Counted from the first letter of the stretch, positions 38,620-49,669 are shown. The stretch is DNA of 64,000 nt from Hemicentrotus pulcherrimus (GCA_003118195.1 BEXV01000687.1:36398-100397), one strand, 5' to 3'. Notes: generated by a model from the letters alone, not told the origin. Made by a program: numbers and translations.

Positions 38620-39215
38620 GTTAGTACTATTACAATAGTTTTCTCTCCTATTTTAGTTATGAAGTTCAAAATTGCCTTTATTCTTACACATTCTGGGTAC
38701 TGAAAACAAGATGTCTGCAAAAGAGTGTAATGATTCCCCTACAAGATATGACATATTTCCATTTATATAATCCAAAGAAGAAGAAAACAAGTACTCATTG
38801 CCTAATTGTAGGAATGACATCATTATAAATGGTCATAATACGTTATTTCTACATTTTGGGGTGAAATAAATGGGGAGAAAAGATAAAAACGAAAAAGACG
38901 CAGTGAACCGAATCGCCTTAAGTTGTCTAATTTTTCTTCAAGATCATTCACATTTAAAAACAAATAATTATGCAGCATAAGCAGGGTAGTATATAATATG
39001 ATTGGTTCATCATTAGCAGGAAAAAAAAAATTGTATTTGAAGATCATCTCTTTATTTAATGAAATGTTCTGGAATTTAGTCTTGATCGCTAACCATCTTT
39101 CAGATATTTTCACCTCTAAGTGATCGTCTAAAAACAATAGTAATTAAACACATGTTCTTGAGTGCAATTATCATTACTTATACAATTTAATTTGTTCCAT
39201 GTCTGTTGCCCGTCC

Positions 39216-39300
39216 AGATATGGTGATATATAGTGCTGTGAATGAGAAGGAGAATTTTTTTCTTCTTCAATATTGGCCATGTTTTGCTCGGTATCTTGTG
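39216..39300 (+). pseudogene. Decayed duplicate of the 5' part of the repeat A S6 exon
   Basis: Starting with the AG at 39,216, about 80 bases match the beginning of the real exon at 39,483 with substitutions and small indels, including agatatggtgatata and gctgtgaatgagaaggag, and later gctcggtatc. Read in the phase of the pore exon it gives YGDI and then TAG (39,231-39,233). The rest of S6 is absent. It is a tandem partial duplicate at an offset of 265 bp. Confidence 0.85.
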
Positions 39301-39482
39301 AAAACATTTATTTTCCCCCATTTCTCTTGAATCAGGAGCAAAAAATGTTTGTTTCAATCGTTGCCATTTTGCATTTTCTTTTTCAAGGAGAATGCTTTTC
39401 ACTCTCCCTAATATTGTGTGTAGGCCTACCTGTACTAACAATTTACATTCTCTCACTTTCTTTTGTTCGCACACCCTTTCAG

Positions 39483-39660
39483 ATATGGTGATATAAGCGC
39501 TGTGAATGAGAAGGAGAAATGGTTTTCAATCTTCGCCATGTTGCTCGGTATCGTTGTCTTCTTCGGTATGATCCTCGGCGGAATGGCATCCATGTTGACC
39601 AACTTTGACGCACAGAGGGCGCGCTACACACACCGCTTCAACGTTATCAAGGATTCACTT
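39483..39660 (+). CDS. CNGK: CNGK exon, repeat A: filter YGD, S6 and start of C-linker
   Basis: 178 nt after a tttcag acceptor, ending exactly at a codon before gtaaga. The first base finishes the filter glycine; then come YGDIS, a charged stretch (NEKEKW), S6 (FAMLLGIVVFFGMILGGMAS) and the beginning of the C-linker. The GYGD filter predicts K+ selectivity, unlike the cation-permeable filters of vertebrate CNG channels. A decayed copy of its first 80 or so bases lies 265 bp upstream (39,216-39,300). Confidence 0.92.
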
Positions 39661-40920
39661 GTAAGAAAATATTTGTTGATTCAAAATAGATTTGTAAAAC
39701 TCCCGGAGGGGTTTTTACCTTTATACTTAAGATATCACGAGAATTACCACACTATCAAACAATCAGGTTGTACAATTTAATATCAGCGATTTGATATAAA
39801 TAATCAGCAAAAATAATCAAGGTTCATAAAATCGTGTGAGCACGCAAAAAATACACAAAATCAACAAATGTCAGAGGGAGCGGACAACTCTCCTAAGCGT
39901 CTATAATCAACACAAAACATAACAGTGGTCACTGGATTAAACGGGAGCAATAAATCTCCTGAATATTACAAAAAGCAACACAAACGGGGTTGTTAAAAGG
40001 AAGTACAAAACTAATTTCTAGTTTAACCACAATCACGATAAACAAAAACACAATCATACAACAACAATCACAAAGCGAACACAAAAAGGATCAGCAAATA
40101 ATTCAGCAAAGCATTCTAAAATAAATATCGCAAACCAAATCAACATCTGCGACGAGGTCAGAAAAGACTATGGCAACGATGGCGACGATCGATGATGGCT
40201 ATGTCGATCACGAAAACGATTATGACGGCCATGATGATCTCGATGATGAAGGCGTGGATGTCATTGATGATGCTCAGCAAGCAAATCTTCCGACATAGAT
40301 AGTCGTTCAGCAGTATTTGTTGGACAAAATCAACCGGCACGATGCACAATCGCACAGTTACACTCTGTGTGTAACGATACAACCATCCCAATGGTGCTCA
40401 CGTGGTGAGAAAAGCCTAATGGCCTAATAATCACCGCAGCGTGATTGGTTGAAACTAACTTGAAATACGCGTATGCAATTAACAAACGAACATACGCGCT
40501 GAACGTAACAATGGAAAATCTACGTCACCAATGAATATATTAACGAACCAGACAAAACTGGTTTAAGCATGTCTTCAAAGCCAGACAGGCAGAGTTAAAA
40601 TTACCATGCAAGAGAAATTAGGTCTCCCTGGTCGCCATTTTGAAAATGGGAAAGCAAAATATGTTAAACATGTAAACATCATTGCATTACCCTTGTCAAA
40701 CGTTTTTACACATGCAACAATAAGGTACAATTTCAGTAAAAGTTAAAAATCGTTACATTTGGTCTCTACAGATTACTTCATTATGGTCCACAAATTGTGA
40801 AAATATGCTTTCCCTCACCATTTACCAAAGCGGCGTAATCTCTTTTATGTAACTCTGCTCATCATACTCTGAAGTCAAATATATGTCTAACGTATGATAC
40901 ATCAAAGTAAAACAGGCTTA
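39661..40920. other. Intron sequence with a small acidic open frame
   Basis: A 42-codon frame at 40,170-40,298 starts MATMATIDD and is rich in Asp, largely from GAT repeats; no splice or family support. The rest shows nothing recognisable. Confidence 0.5.
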
Positions 40921-41236
40921 AACATCTTCATTAGATATCAATGTAAAGTAGTGTAAGAGTATGAAGGTATTGTAATTATAGATGCTTATCAAAACAGTAC
41001 GTTTAGTGAATATCACTTTTAGAGATCAAAGAACTTGATCAAAATAGAAGGAAACGTAAGGTTTGCTGTTGATAATCANAACATCTTCATTAGATAGTAA
41101 TGTAAAGCAGTGTAAGAGTATGAAGGTATTATAATTATAGATGTTTTTAAAACAATCCGTTTAGTGAACATCACTTTTAGAGATCAAATAACTTGATCAA
41201 AATAAAAGGAAACGTAAGGTTTGCTTTTGATAATCA
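40921..41236 (+). repeat. 159-bp tandem duplication with N at the junction
   Basis: The units 40,921-41,078 and 41,080-41,236 begin with aacatcttcattagatag/atc and end with gataatca; they differ at several positions. The single N at 41,079 lies exactly between them, so the duplication may be real or two haplotypes placed side by side. Confidence 0.85.
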
Positions 41237-41494
41237 AGTCTGCAAATGATCTTTACAAAGTAAACATGGAGACAAAAGCAGAGCCTTTTCAATTAATTTT
41301 ACAGATTATGGTATTAATGGATTGATTTTATGGTATTTATTCGTTAGAATATTTTCCATAGAACCATCCTCTCTTTTTATGGTGATCCTCGTAAAAGGAT
41401 TGGTGATTTTAATTACAATGTAGAGACACAACAGCAATAACAGCAGAAATTTACCTGTCTCTTTCCTATGCTCCTTTTCACGTTGACCTTACAG

Positions 41495-41659
41495 AAGGAC
41501 CAAAGTGTTCCGGAGGATCTTCAGAAACAGGTGATAGGTTACTACGAGTACCTGTGGGTCAGGAAGAAAGGTGTGACCGACGACAGTCTCATCAATGCTC
41601 TCCCTCTCACCTTCCATGCTGAAGTCTCTCTCAGTGGAAACAAGTACATTCTAGACAAG
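41495..41659 (+). CDS. CNGK: CNGK exon, repeat A: C-linker
   Basis: 165 nt (55 codons, phase 0 at both ends) between acag and gtaagg. It encodes the C-linker helices: VPEDLQKQVIGYYEYLWVRK resembles the 'P..L..RV..YY.Y.W' signature of CNG/HCN C-linkers, followed by LINALPLTFHAEVSL, matching the usual 'LP..L..E' helix. It links S6 to the binding domain and transmits cyclic-nucleotide binding to the gate. The last 70 or so bases plus the donor are echoed, decayed, 169 bp downstream. Confidence 0.92.
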
Positions 41660-41751
41660 GTAAGGTCATGTCAGGGGTCATGTCAAATGTCAAGTCAGGG
41701 TCACCAAGTGTTGCTTTTGAAAGTGTATTCGCCATTTGTGATCCATGATGC

Positions 41752-41855
41752 TTGACCTTATCAATGCTCTTTACCCGACCTTTCATGCTAATTTCTTTTT
41801 GATTGGAAGTAAGTAAATTCTAGACAAGGTAAGGTCGTGTCAGGGGTCATTTTAG
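41752..41855 (+). pseudogene. Decayed duplicate of the 3' half of the repeat A C-linker exon with its donor
   Basis: The stretch from tcaatgctc (41,760) to ctagacaaggtaaggtc matches the 3' part of the exon ending at 41,659 and about 25 bases of its intron, offset 169 bp. The donor (GT at 41,829) is intact. Reading on from the real exon in frame meets TGA at 41,753-41,755, so use of this donor would not give a longer channel. Confidence 0.85.
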
Positions 41856-42268
41856 GGTAAAAACTAATGAGGGTTCATTCTGTGACAATGGAAAAGGGGT
41901 ACAACCAGCTTATGTCTCGTTCTTAAACCAATGTGGCATACCGTAAGTGCACAAAACAAAATGTGCTCGTCCCTGTGATGGTGTGTCCATCAAAATCAAA
42001 TATTGCCTAAAAGCCATCAGGAAAAATAATCTTTTTGGGGGCTTTTTGGAAATCTTTTAAGTTTTATCGTCCTTCTCCGCTTCGCAGAAATCTTGATCCA
42101 CTGACTTTTCTGATCTAAAAATAAACTGCAATTTTGTCATTTGCAGGTACAATTTCTATATTTGCATTAACTGGGAAAATGAATACCGTAGACAATGCCA
42201 CAGTCATAACAAATTCCCGTATTCATGCTTTCACTCTTCTCAATGTTTGTCATTGCTGCTTTAGTTGA

Positions 42269-42269
42269 C

Positions 42270-42305
<36 letters not shown>
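42269..42305. repeat. (TA)n microsatellite
   Basis: Uninterrupted TA run in the intron between the C-linker and CNBD exons of repeat A. Confidence 0.9.
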
Positions 42306-42307
<2 letters not shown>

Positions 42308-43001
42308 CACAGTAGCACAAATCCTTCTCATATGTCAGTTATTATTCAGCCCCTATTATTTAGCGTCTTTAAAGATAGAACAGTGAACAAACAGTTGCAG
42401 TTGAGAATTGAGTTTGGCCTGACGAAATGCAAACACCTCCAGGGGTACAGGTGGCTTGTTTGGGACATTTTTGGGCGAGTTTATTCTCAACATTCCTGCT
42501 GCATCAATAGTTTATCGGGGCAAGTAATACCTGAACGCTCAGTGAATTACTGATTTAGGTCGCTTCAGTGAGAATCTGTATTTATGTATACTCGTTTGCA
42601 TTATTGTTGTTAGGGAAATAATTTCTCATTTCCCATATTTGTTATGGGGGAAAGTGTTGGACAGATAATCTTAACAAAGGAAAATTATGAATTTGTATTT
42701 CAAATAGAAGGAATATTTTCCTTCCAAATACGCATATAACTTAAATATGGTTTTTGCGACTGCATTTTGCTTCATCATCTTAGAGGTGTCTTGGTCTGAC
42801 CGATATTTAACTGGACTATGGAGCGGTACAGGGTTCAAATCTCTGTCATGGCTGTTATGTCCTCTGGCAAGAAATTAATATCCATTTGCCATGGAACCGT
42901 GACATGATTTGTAGTGTCCTTGATAATATGATAACATGATAATATAATGTCATAGTTTCATCGCGAAACGTTTTGAATGTTTTTATTTTTAATGGTTTCA
43001 G

Positions 43002-43148
43002 GCGCCCATGTTCCAAGGGCTGAGTGACGGGTTTCTTCGCATGCTCTCTCTGGAGATCAAACCATCGCTGTATCTGCCGCGGCAAAAAATAGCGGGACGA
43101 AACGAGATTTGCCACGACATGTACTTCATACAGAGAGGAGAGATCGAG
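43002..43148 (+). CDS. CNGK: CNGK exon, repeat A: start of cyclic-nucleotide-binding domain
   Basis: 147 nt (49 codons, phase 0) between ttcag and gtaaag. It encodes the A helix and first beta strands of the CNBD: PMFQGLSDGFLRMLSLEIKP, then PRQKIAGRNEICHDMYFIQR and GEIE. The last part corresponds to the family pattern 'G...D.MYFI..G.v.v'. Confidence 0.9.
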
Positions 43149-43484
43149 GTAAAGCAGACTTATGTACATTGTATTTGGAAATAGGGGAATAGAAACAGCA
43201 AAAGGGAGGAAGGAAAGGAAAGGAAGAGAAATAAAATTTAATGAAAATGAAAGAAAGATATGCATGTTCTATACAAATAATAGTGGACTGAAGAAGAAAC
43301 AAAAAATAACATAAGAAAAGGGAAAAGGTGTTGGTAAAAAGGTTGAAACGTTTACTAAATTGATGGCTACCGTCAAAATAGAAATTCCTAGGTGACTGTG
43401 AAGACATTAAGTACTTTAGTTGATTTTGAAACATGAACAATTGTAATCTTGACATGTTTGATTGATTCAGAGACAACAAGTAAC

Positions 43485-43634
43485 AACAAAAGAGAGAGAG
43501 AGAGAGGAAGAGACAGAAACAGCCTGGGCGAGACAGAGTGTGTGTAAGAGAGAGAGGCAGGCAGACAGATGGATTGAGAGAGAGAGAAACAGATAGAGAG
43601 AGGAAGAGAGAGAGAGAGAAAAAGAGAGAGAAAA

Positions 43635-43673
<39 letters not shown>

Positions 43674-43695
43674 AAGGGAGGCGATGCTGAGACAC
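43485..43695. repeat. (GA)n-rich tract
   Basis: About 200 bp of interrupted GA/GAAA repeats in the intron ahead of the 66-nt CNBD exon. The open frames read through it are low-complexity artefacts. Confidence 0.9.
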
Positions 43696-43780
43696 AGAGA
43701 TGGAAAGGGAGACAGAGAATTCATAATATTTTACAATGGTTCTTGAAATTGCATGATATATTTTTTTTTTCCGTCTGCAG

Positions 43781-43846
43781 GTCCTATCAGCTGATGATGA
43801 CGACACACCCATTGCTAGGCTCAACCATGGGAAACTATTCGGAGAA
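43781..43846 (+). CDS. CNGK: CNGK exon, repeat A: middle of CNBD, ending in FGE
   Basis: A 66-nt exon (22 codons, phase 0) between ctgcag and gtgagc. It encodes an acidic loop (SADDDD) and GKLFGE, the start of the phosphate-binding cassette; in the CNBD family the Glu of FGE contacts the ribose of the cyclic nucleotide. A long GA-rich tract (about 43,490-43,690) sits in the intron just upstream. Confidence 0.88.
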
Positions 43847-44139
43847 GTGAGCCATTTCGTTCATATGTATTTATTAAATCTATGTAATTATATTCTAATT
43901 TGGGTTTAATTGGGTTCTAAGCATCTAAGGGGAATATTGTAAGCTTCTCTTAATAAACATTACATGTGTACCGAAACGTACACAAAAAATTTACAAACAA
44001 ATATTTACGTAACTTGTTAATATTAAAAAAAAAAATTAAAAAAAAAAATGTATAGATAATGTTTCGAAATGTTTTGAGCCTAACCTTTTCTCTATACAGT
44101 GATAATGACTATTTTATCGTACATTTCTTCGTGGTACAG

Positions 44140-44254
44140 GTTAGTCTTATCTTCAGCATGCCCCGAACAAACACCATCCGAGCCGCTGCTCACTGCGACC
44201 TGTTAGTCTTGGACAAGGGTGACTTACAAAATGTCCTCCTTCACTACCCTGAAG
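44140..44254 (+). CDS. CNGK: CNGK exon, repeat A: phosphate-binding cassette and C helix start
   Basis: 115 nt between a tacag acceptor and gtaagt, ending after the first base of a codon. It continues the cassette with VSLIFSMPRTNTIRAAA, then CDLLVLDKGDL. The Arg of PRT is at the position that binds the cyclic phosphate, and the Thr after it is the residue associated with cGMP preference in CNG channels. By sequence this binding site looks intact; whether it gates the channel cannot be read from DNA. Confidence 0.9.
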
Positions 44255-44682
44255 GTAAGTATGGCTTGTTCATACATGCCAGGGTAAATCAGTTTTACAT
44301 TTTGCATACTTGACCATACTGCACTTCACATTTTTGTATCTTATAACTGAGATAAACATGTAGTTGAGTAGTTCTATATTTTATCCCCACTTGCCAATCA
44401 TTTACTGAGTCGTTCACATTAAACCTGTGGGTGTTGTGTTTTGTTTTTGTTTTACTGTGGCTTATGTGAACGATCCTTATAAGTTGGTTCATCTTACATG
44501 TTTCTTTAGTTCAAATAATTGTCTTGCCCGGAATATAATAACACATTAGAGCTACATGTAACTTCCAATTCCAATTGAACTTCATCAACATAATCATAAA
44601 TCAGGTGAAATATCAAATAAATTACCCATGTATTTATTATATTTTCCTTAGACTAATGTTTTTTCCTCTTTAATTTCTTTAG

Positions 44683-44814
44683 TCGCCAAGAAATTGCAGG
44701 ATATCGCGGATCAGCGTTGCGATGCAGCAGGTCTCCTAGAGGAACGTGTCCGGGCTGGTGAAGGCATCATTCCTGCCTCAAAGAGCCTCTCAAGACATGG
44801 AAACCCACAAAACA
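44683..44814 (+). CDS. CNGK: CNGK exon, repeat A: end of CNBD C helix and linker
   Basis: 132 nt after a tttag acceptor, ending one base into a codon before gtaagt. It completes a Val codon and encodes an amphipathic helix (AKKLQDIADQRCDAAGLLEE) that fits the C helix and post-CNBD region, then a polar linker. A third, diverged copy of the short MITE found at 9.8 and 24.5 kb lies about 60 bp downstream in the next intron. Confidence 0.85.
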
Positions 44815-44874
44815 GTAAGTAGGGTAACATGGAGGTCTTTAGCTTGGATGCCGATATCATATTAACATGGTATC

Positions 44875-45026
44875 AAGGCCCTGTTTCATAAAACCTGTTA
44901 TCAATTATAAGTTACAATATATGTTATAAGCTACTGAAAACAAGACATTTGATTGGCTGTGAGAAAGTTTGACATAGAAATGTAGCATTTGTTATTGGTA
45001 GCAAGTTTCATTAAACATAGCCCTGA
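44875..45026 (+). mobile_element. Short MITE, diverged copy 3 inside a CNGK intron
   Basis: Ends cctgtttcataaaa and agtttcattaaacatag are inverted and match the other two copies; gttataagctactg and gattggctg are shared internally. It is more diverged, and lies in the intron between the exons at 44,683 and 45,288. Confidence 0.65.
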
Positions 45027-45287
45027 ACCTAGTTTTATGAAGCGATGCTATTGTTTCAAATCGATTGCATGCTGATATTAATTGCAATCATAAACCTAAC
45101 AGAAAGGAGATTGGAAATCAGAAATTGAGAGCTTTGGATTTATGAGGACTAATTTCAACCCTTTGGAAGACAGGGTCCTGGAGATGATGATGTTTTACAA
45201 GTGAAACGAGATCATACTGAAAGAAAAAGTTGGAGATAAGTGTAGCTCTCAGGTACATCAAATGTGAATCCTTTTCTATTCTTTCAG

Positions 45288-45385
45288 AACATGACTCTGC
45301 CTATCCACTCAACTCGTACGAAGCATTTGACATGGAAGACGTAGAATCGGAATGGGTAACTGTACACAGGGGATCAGTCGTGATG
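45288..45385 (+). CDS. CNGK: CNGK exon: acidic linker between repeats A and B
   Basis: 98 nt between ttcag and gtaagt, ending on a whole codon. It encodes a polar, acidic linker (EAFDMEDVESEWVTVHRGSV) with no membrane segment. Its phase-0 end joins in frame to the S1 exon of repeat B (49,507), to a possible 27-nt microexon (48,040), or to a possible terminal exon (47,202). Confidence 0.82.
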
Positions 45386-47201
45386 GTAAGTATCAATAGC
45401 CAATGGCATCGCTCCTTTCATTGACCTTATGATAGACCACAATAATTTACACCAATCAGATTTTACAACAATTCGAACTTCAATTTCAAGGCAATAGAAA
45501 AGAGTTTCATTTACTTTTTCAAAGGTGTTATATTCTCCAATCAACTTTGAATGTAGCCTCAATTATTGTTATAGAATTATAATATCCAAATTATGACAAA
45601 AAAAAGATGATGAAAACTTATGGCTTGTTATGATATTTTTGTTCGTAAGTGTTAGTCAATTGCACAACAAATCGACAAATGTGAAATATCATGGTTTACA
45701 CCATTCACTGATTAAACTTTTTATTAAAAAGAGAGCAGTAATAATAACAATAAACTCTTCATGTATGTTTAAACAAAAACACAAAATTGAAAAATCCGTA
45801 AAGATACCACAAAACAATACTTTGCCATAATACGTCATTTGAATATATATTTTCTCAGGGTCTTGGCAAATGGTTTATGTATATATTTTTTTTTGTAATT
45901 TATAAATTTAGTATATATTTTCTCAGTTTCTTACTAAATGGGTAATATTTAATGAGGTTGGTTAATATATCATTTTAATCAATATTTTACCTACTATGTT
46001 GCGTTAGGTCTATTATTTAAAACTCATTAACATAATGTTCTATATTTATAGTTCCTACTCACATTGTTATCTATGCATGGATCTTATTAAAATACTACTA
46101 ACATAGAACCATACAGTAGAAATATGATAACGTTTGCTTAATCTTAGCTTCATATCATGCATAAATTCAGGATGAGAAGTAGAATCCACATTGATTATAA
46201 TAATCATTTAGTGATATTCATAACACTGTCTTGTTTTGTATACAAATAATTCATTGTTAGACCACTTTGGAGATTCATTATTCTAATATTCTGTCGAATA
46301 ACGTTTAACACTCATTTGCTGTATCTTTTCCAAGATGTAATCCACATACATCTCCATGTACTACATACATATATATATATATATATATTTATATCATTAT
46401 GTGATACACAACTGAAAACAAAATACAAATATGTTTTGTGTATACTTAATTCATTAACATGTTTACTATTTACTTTTAATGTTGCAGTATTTTCTGATTT
46501 GCATTTTTGTATCAAACGAAAAAAACGATTTAGAAGTGTGGGCTATGTAAAAGCATGACTATGAATATTAACACTTTCCCCTATTCTCTCATTTCTAATA
46601 AATTGTATGTGCCTTATTTGAATTATTCATGGCACAAGCCTCATAAAAGTATGTAAACGACATTGAATCCTCTCCCTTAAATAGAATCACATGAAGTTCA
46701 TCCTACACTTACTGACTTGTATTTTCTAACCCAGTGGCGTACCCCGTAGCAGGAGTCTAACTATTAAAGGGTACTCTTAGTGTGAGTGGAGTGAATGGAA
46801 AATTGTCTCGGTGCTACAGGAAATTCAATTCAGTTCAATTTAGTAAGATATTAATAATTTGAACATGCAACTATACAAAATATAATGCGCATAACAATGA
46901 GATAGTGTAGTGTGTGTGAGGGAGCATACGTGTGCGTGACTGGGTGTGTGTATGTGGGTGTGAGAGAAAGAAAGAGTGAGAGAAAGAAAGAGAGAGAGAG
47001 TGGGAAGAGGAGATTACATTCAAGTTTATTTTCATGGTCTCTTTTCTTTCTCACTTCTTTAATTCTCTCTCCCTCTGTCTTTCTCTTTTCTCCTATTTCC
47101 CATCGCTACTGGGGCTCATGTCCCCGCCCCTTAAGCTATGCCACTGGTCTCACTGCAATTAATTAATAACCTTCATGATTAACATCATGCATTGCTTACA
47201 G

Positions 47202-47276
47202 GCTGTTCCAGTTACTGACGAGAATGAATTTGAATACCTCCATGATAGACACCTAGAAATTTCTAACATTAACTAA
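47202..47276 (+). CDS. CNGK: Candidate alternative terminal exon, in frame with the linker exon
   Basis: After an acceptor (attgcttacag) the frame set by the 45,385 donor stays open for 24 codons (AVPVTDENEFEYLHDRHLEI and four more) and ends at taa. No donor GT occurs before the stop, so if used it would be a last exon, ending the protein after repeat A. No AATAAA is visible within about 700 bp; ATTAAA variants are present near 47.7 and 47.9 kb. It could be chance; there is no family match. Confidence 0.25.
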   Translation, partial: AVPVTDENEFEYLHDRHLEISNIN

Positions 47277-48039
47277 TCATTTTTCTTTTTGATCAATGCA
47301 ATTTCGCAAATTATTCGACCCATTGCATCATTCCTGTCACACTAAATTGTATTTTCTCACAGAAGTCGTACTTGCGGTTAAGGAAAAGAGGTTGTACTTC
47401 ATGAATTAAGCCGAATGTAAATTGGTAGAAAAAAAAACTGTTGAAAATGTTTCAAAGCAAATTAATTATTTATAACAAACTGTGTGTAATAATGACTTGG
47501 AAAGGTGTCAGTAGTCGACTAACATTGCTTTAATAATACTCAGGTTTAATATATTTCAGTTTTTTTAGGTTAAGCAGGGAAAAGGGGAGATATTAACGAC
47601 CAACCATGGGTTTCTTTTTGAATTTATAGTCAACATGTACATTCCTTTAATAATGGTTGAACTTAAGGACCACATTTTATTTTTTCAAGTAATATTTTTA
47701 TTCTAACCCTGTAAAGACAGATTAAAAGAAGAACAACATAAGTGTAATAACCAACTTTATCTTGTGCTTTAAAAAAAAATAGAATGTTGTTTGTTTTAGT
47801 CGGGATTTGCTCTTATTCCTATGGCATAAAACCAAACGTATATGAAGAGTATGTCTAATTGATAGAACTCTGTTAATAGGTGAAGGGAATCGCTTGCCTA
47901 TATTAAACTAGGTATCTGGAATTCTGACCATGGTTTACTTCTGATATACATGTATATTATGTAGGTACAATTTTTTTGTTGTTAAAGTTGTTCATTTTTA
48001 TTGACATCGTACGACATTTTATCACATTGCCTTAATCAG

Positions 48040-48066
48040 CACAGCCCGGCAAGGATGACACCATCG
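48040..48066 (+). CDS. CNGK: Candidate 27-nt microexon in the A-B linker
   Basis: An acceptor (ccttaatcag) and a strong donor (gtaaga) enclose 27 nt that read HSPARMTPS in the phase-0 frame shared by the exons on either side, so inclusion or skipping would keep the frame. Ser/Thr/Pro and basic residues would suit a flexible linker. The evidence is splice-site quality and phase only. Confidence 0.35.
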
Positions 48067-49506
48067 GTAAGAACCATCTTGCTTCAAAAGCCGAGATTTA
48101 GCTCCTTTAATCTCGCAAACAAAGCCTGTCAAACCACCCTTTCACGAATTCCCCTTCTTTATCTTGACTATAGATGTGTAGTATCCATAGTCGCCCTTGT
48201 AGACATGTACAGAGAGTGTTTTGTATGTGTATGCGCACATTTCATCGCTTCAGCCCCACCCACATTTCTCTTTCATCCAATCAGAGTTGTGTCTTGTCTT
48301 TGTATGCGCACTTTCCACCGCTTCAGCTCCAACCCACTTTATCTCTTTCATCCAATGACCGTCGCTCCTTCACTGTGCACTCACCCTCCAGCATGACGTC
48401 ATCTTCACTTCTGCACAAGTCACGACTTTTTTTTTCCTTTGCACATTTAATTGAAACTTGTACTCATGATCATGATTGGAAGCCACGCCCCTTCAAGTGC
48501 TTAGTTACTATTATCACGCTCCTTCAAATGCTTCTTTCGTATTGTTACAATATTAACACCGTGCTTCATGTACATTCCTGCTGACGTAGAAATCAATCAA
48601 GCTATATTTTAGCAAAACAAAAGAGGATGACAAATATTGATTTATATGTTCATAAAACATATTTGTTACCGTATACCAGAAGAACCTTCCATTATAATGC
48701 GTTGTCCTACTGTGTTCCCTTCTATACATTTTCAATATGCGTGGTGTTATTTTATTCTTCAACTCAACAAATCTATTGAATATAGCTTTTGCAGATTTAC
48801 TCTAAATCGGTATGCTGTCCTCTAACGTTAACTTCGTCTCCCATTTAGCTTTCAGTGTTTTTGTAAAGAAAAGAAGTACTCTTGCATGCTGTTAGATGCT
48901 AGTTTTGTCTTATATATATATATATATATATATATGTATTTTAATCTTGGTTTTCCGTAGTTCTTAATCATATCCAGTGTATATCTGCCCTGATTATCTC
49001 GTTATTGTTGTTTAAGCCTAAAGTGGAAACCATTCCCTTTTACGGAAGGCAGACCACTTAGTTTCTCATGATCAGTTTTAGTACATCTTGCATCGAAATG
49101 ATAATTGTTTTTTAAATTGTGACTGAGGCGTGTTGAATTTTCACTTTGAAAAACAATCCACAATAAGTTAAAACAATCCTTACAGCCTGAGCCTTTAGGT
49201 AACAAAGATTGTAAATGTTATTTTTCCATCTTACTAGCTTCATTGAAATAAATGACACTTTTATTTACAAGTGTCTAAATTAAGATTAAATAAAGAAAAG
49301 GCAAGCTGTTCCATTATTTATCTATGAAATATACTTTGCTGCACATTACAATCTCTGCTATTCCTACCCTGATCCTTTTATATGGATTACTTTTCAAACA
49401 AATCTAATGGAAGCATAATTTTGTTAAAGAGTGACTGAAGATGTTTTTGCGATTTGTAACTATTAAATAGCCCCCCNTAAAAACAATTTTGTTTATATCC
49501 TCACAG

Positions 49507-49669
49507 CGAACCGGACGTCATCTACGTATCTTATGGGATGACATCCAATCCCTCATCACAGACACAGTCGTCCTACCCAACTCACGATTCGCTAAGCTCT
49601 GGGAGCTGCTCGTCCTACTCGTAACACTCGTCATCGCCTTTCTATACCCGTACTGCGCTAGCTTCATCG
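49507..49669 (+). CDS. CNGK: CNGK exon, repeat B: pre-S1 and S1
   Basis: 163 nt after a cacag acceptor, ending one base into a codon before gtatgc. It encodes a pre-S1 segment (LRILWDDIQSLITDTVVLPN) like the N-terminal stretch of other CNG/HCN/EAG-type repeats, then S1 (LWELLVLLVTLVIAFLYPYC). This marks the start of a second channel repeat after the binding domain of repeat A. An N at 49,477 lies in the intron 30 bp upstream. Confidence 0.88.

Larger units (their letters stand above)
45386..49506. other. Intron between repeats A and B
   Basis: 4.1 kb, AT-rich, containing the candidate terminal exon (47,202), the candidate microexon (48,040), a GA/GT tract near 46.9 kb, TA runs near 46.37 and 48.91 kb and an N at 49,477. 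Confidence 0.7.

Noticed and set aside
40170..40298. Acidic 42-codon open frame
   Set aside because: Mostly GAT-repeat derived, inside an intron, no support beyond being open.
43126..43824. A 232-codon minus-strand open frame, the longest in the window
   Set aside because: It reads through the GA-rich tract as Ser/Leu repeats and lies antisense to true CNGK exons; low-complexity artefact.
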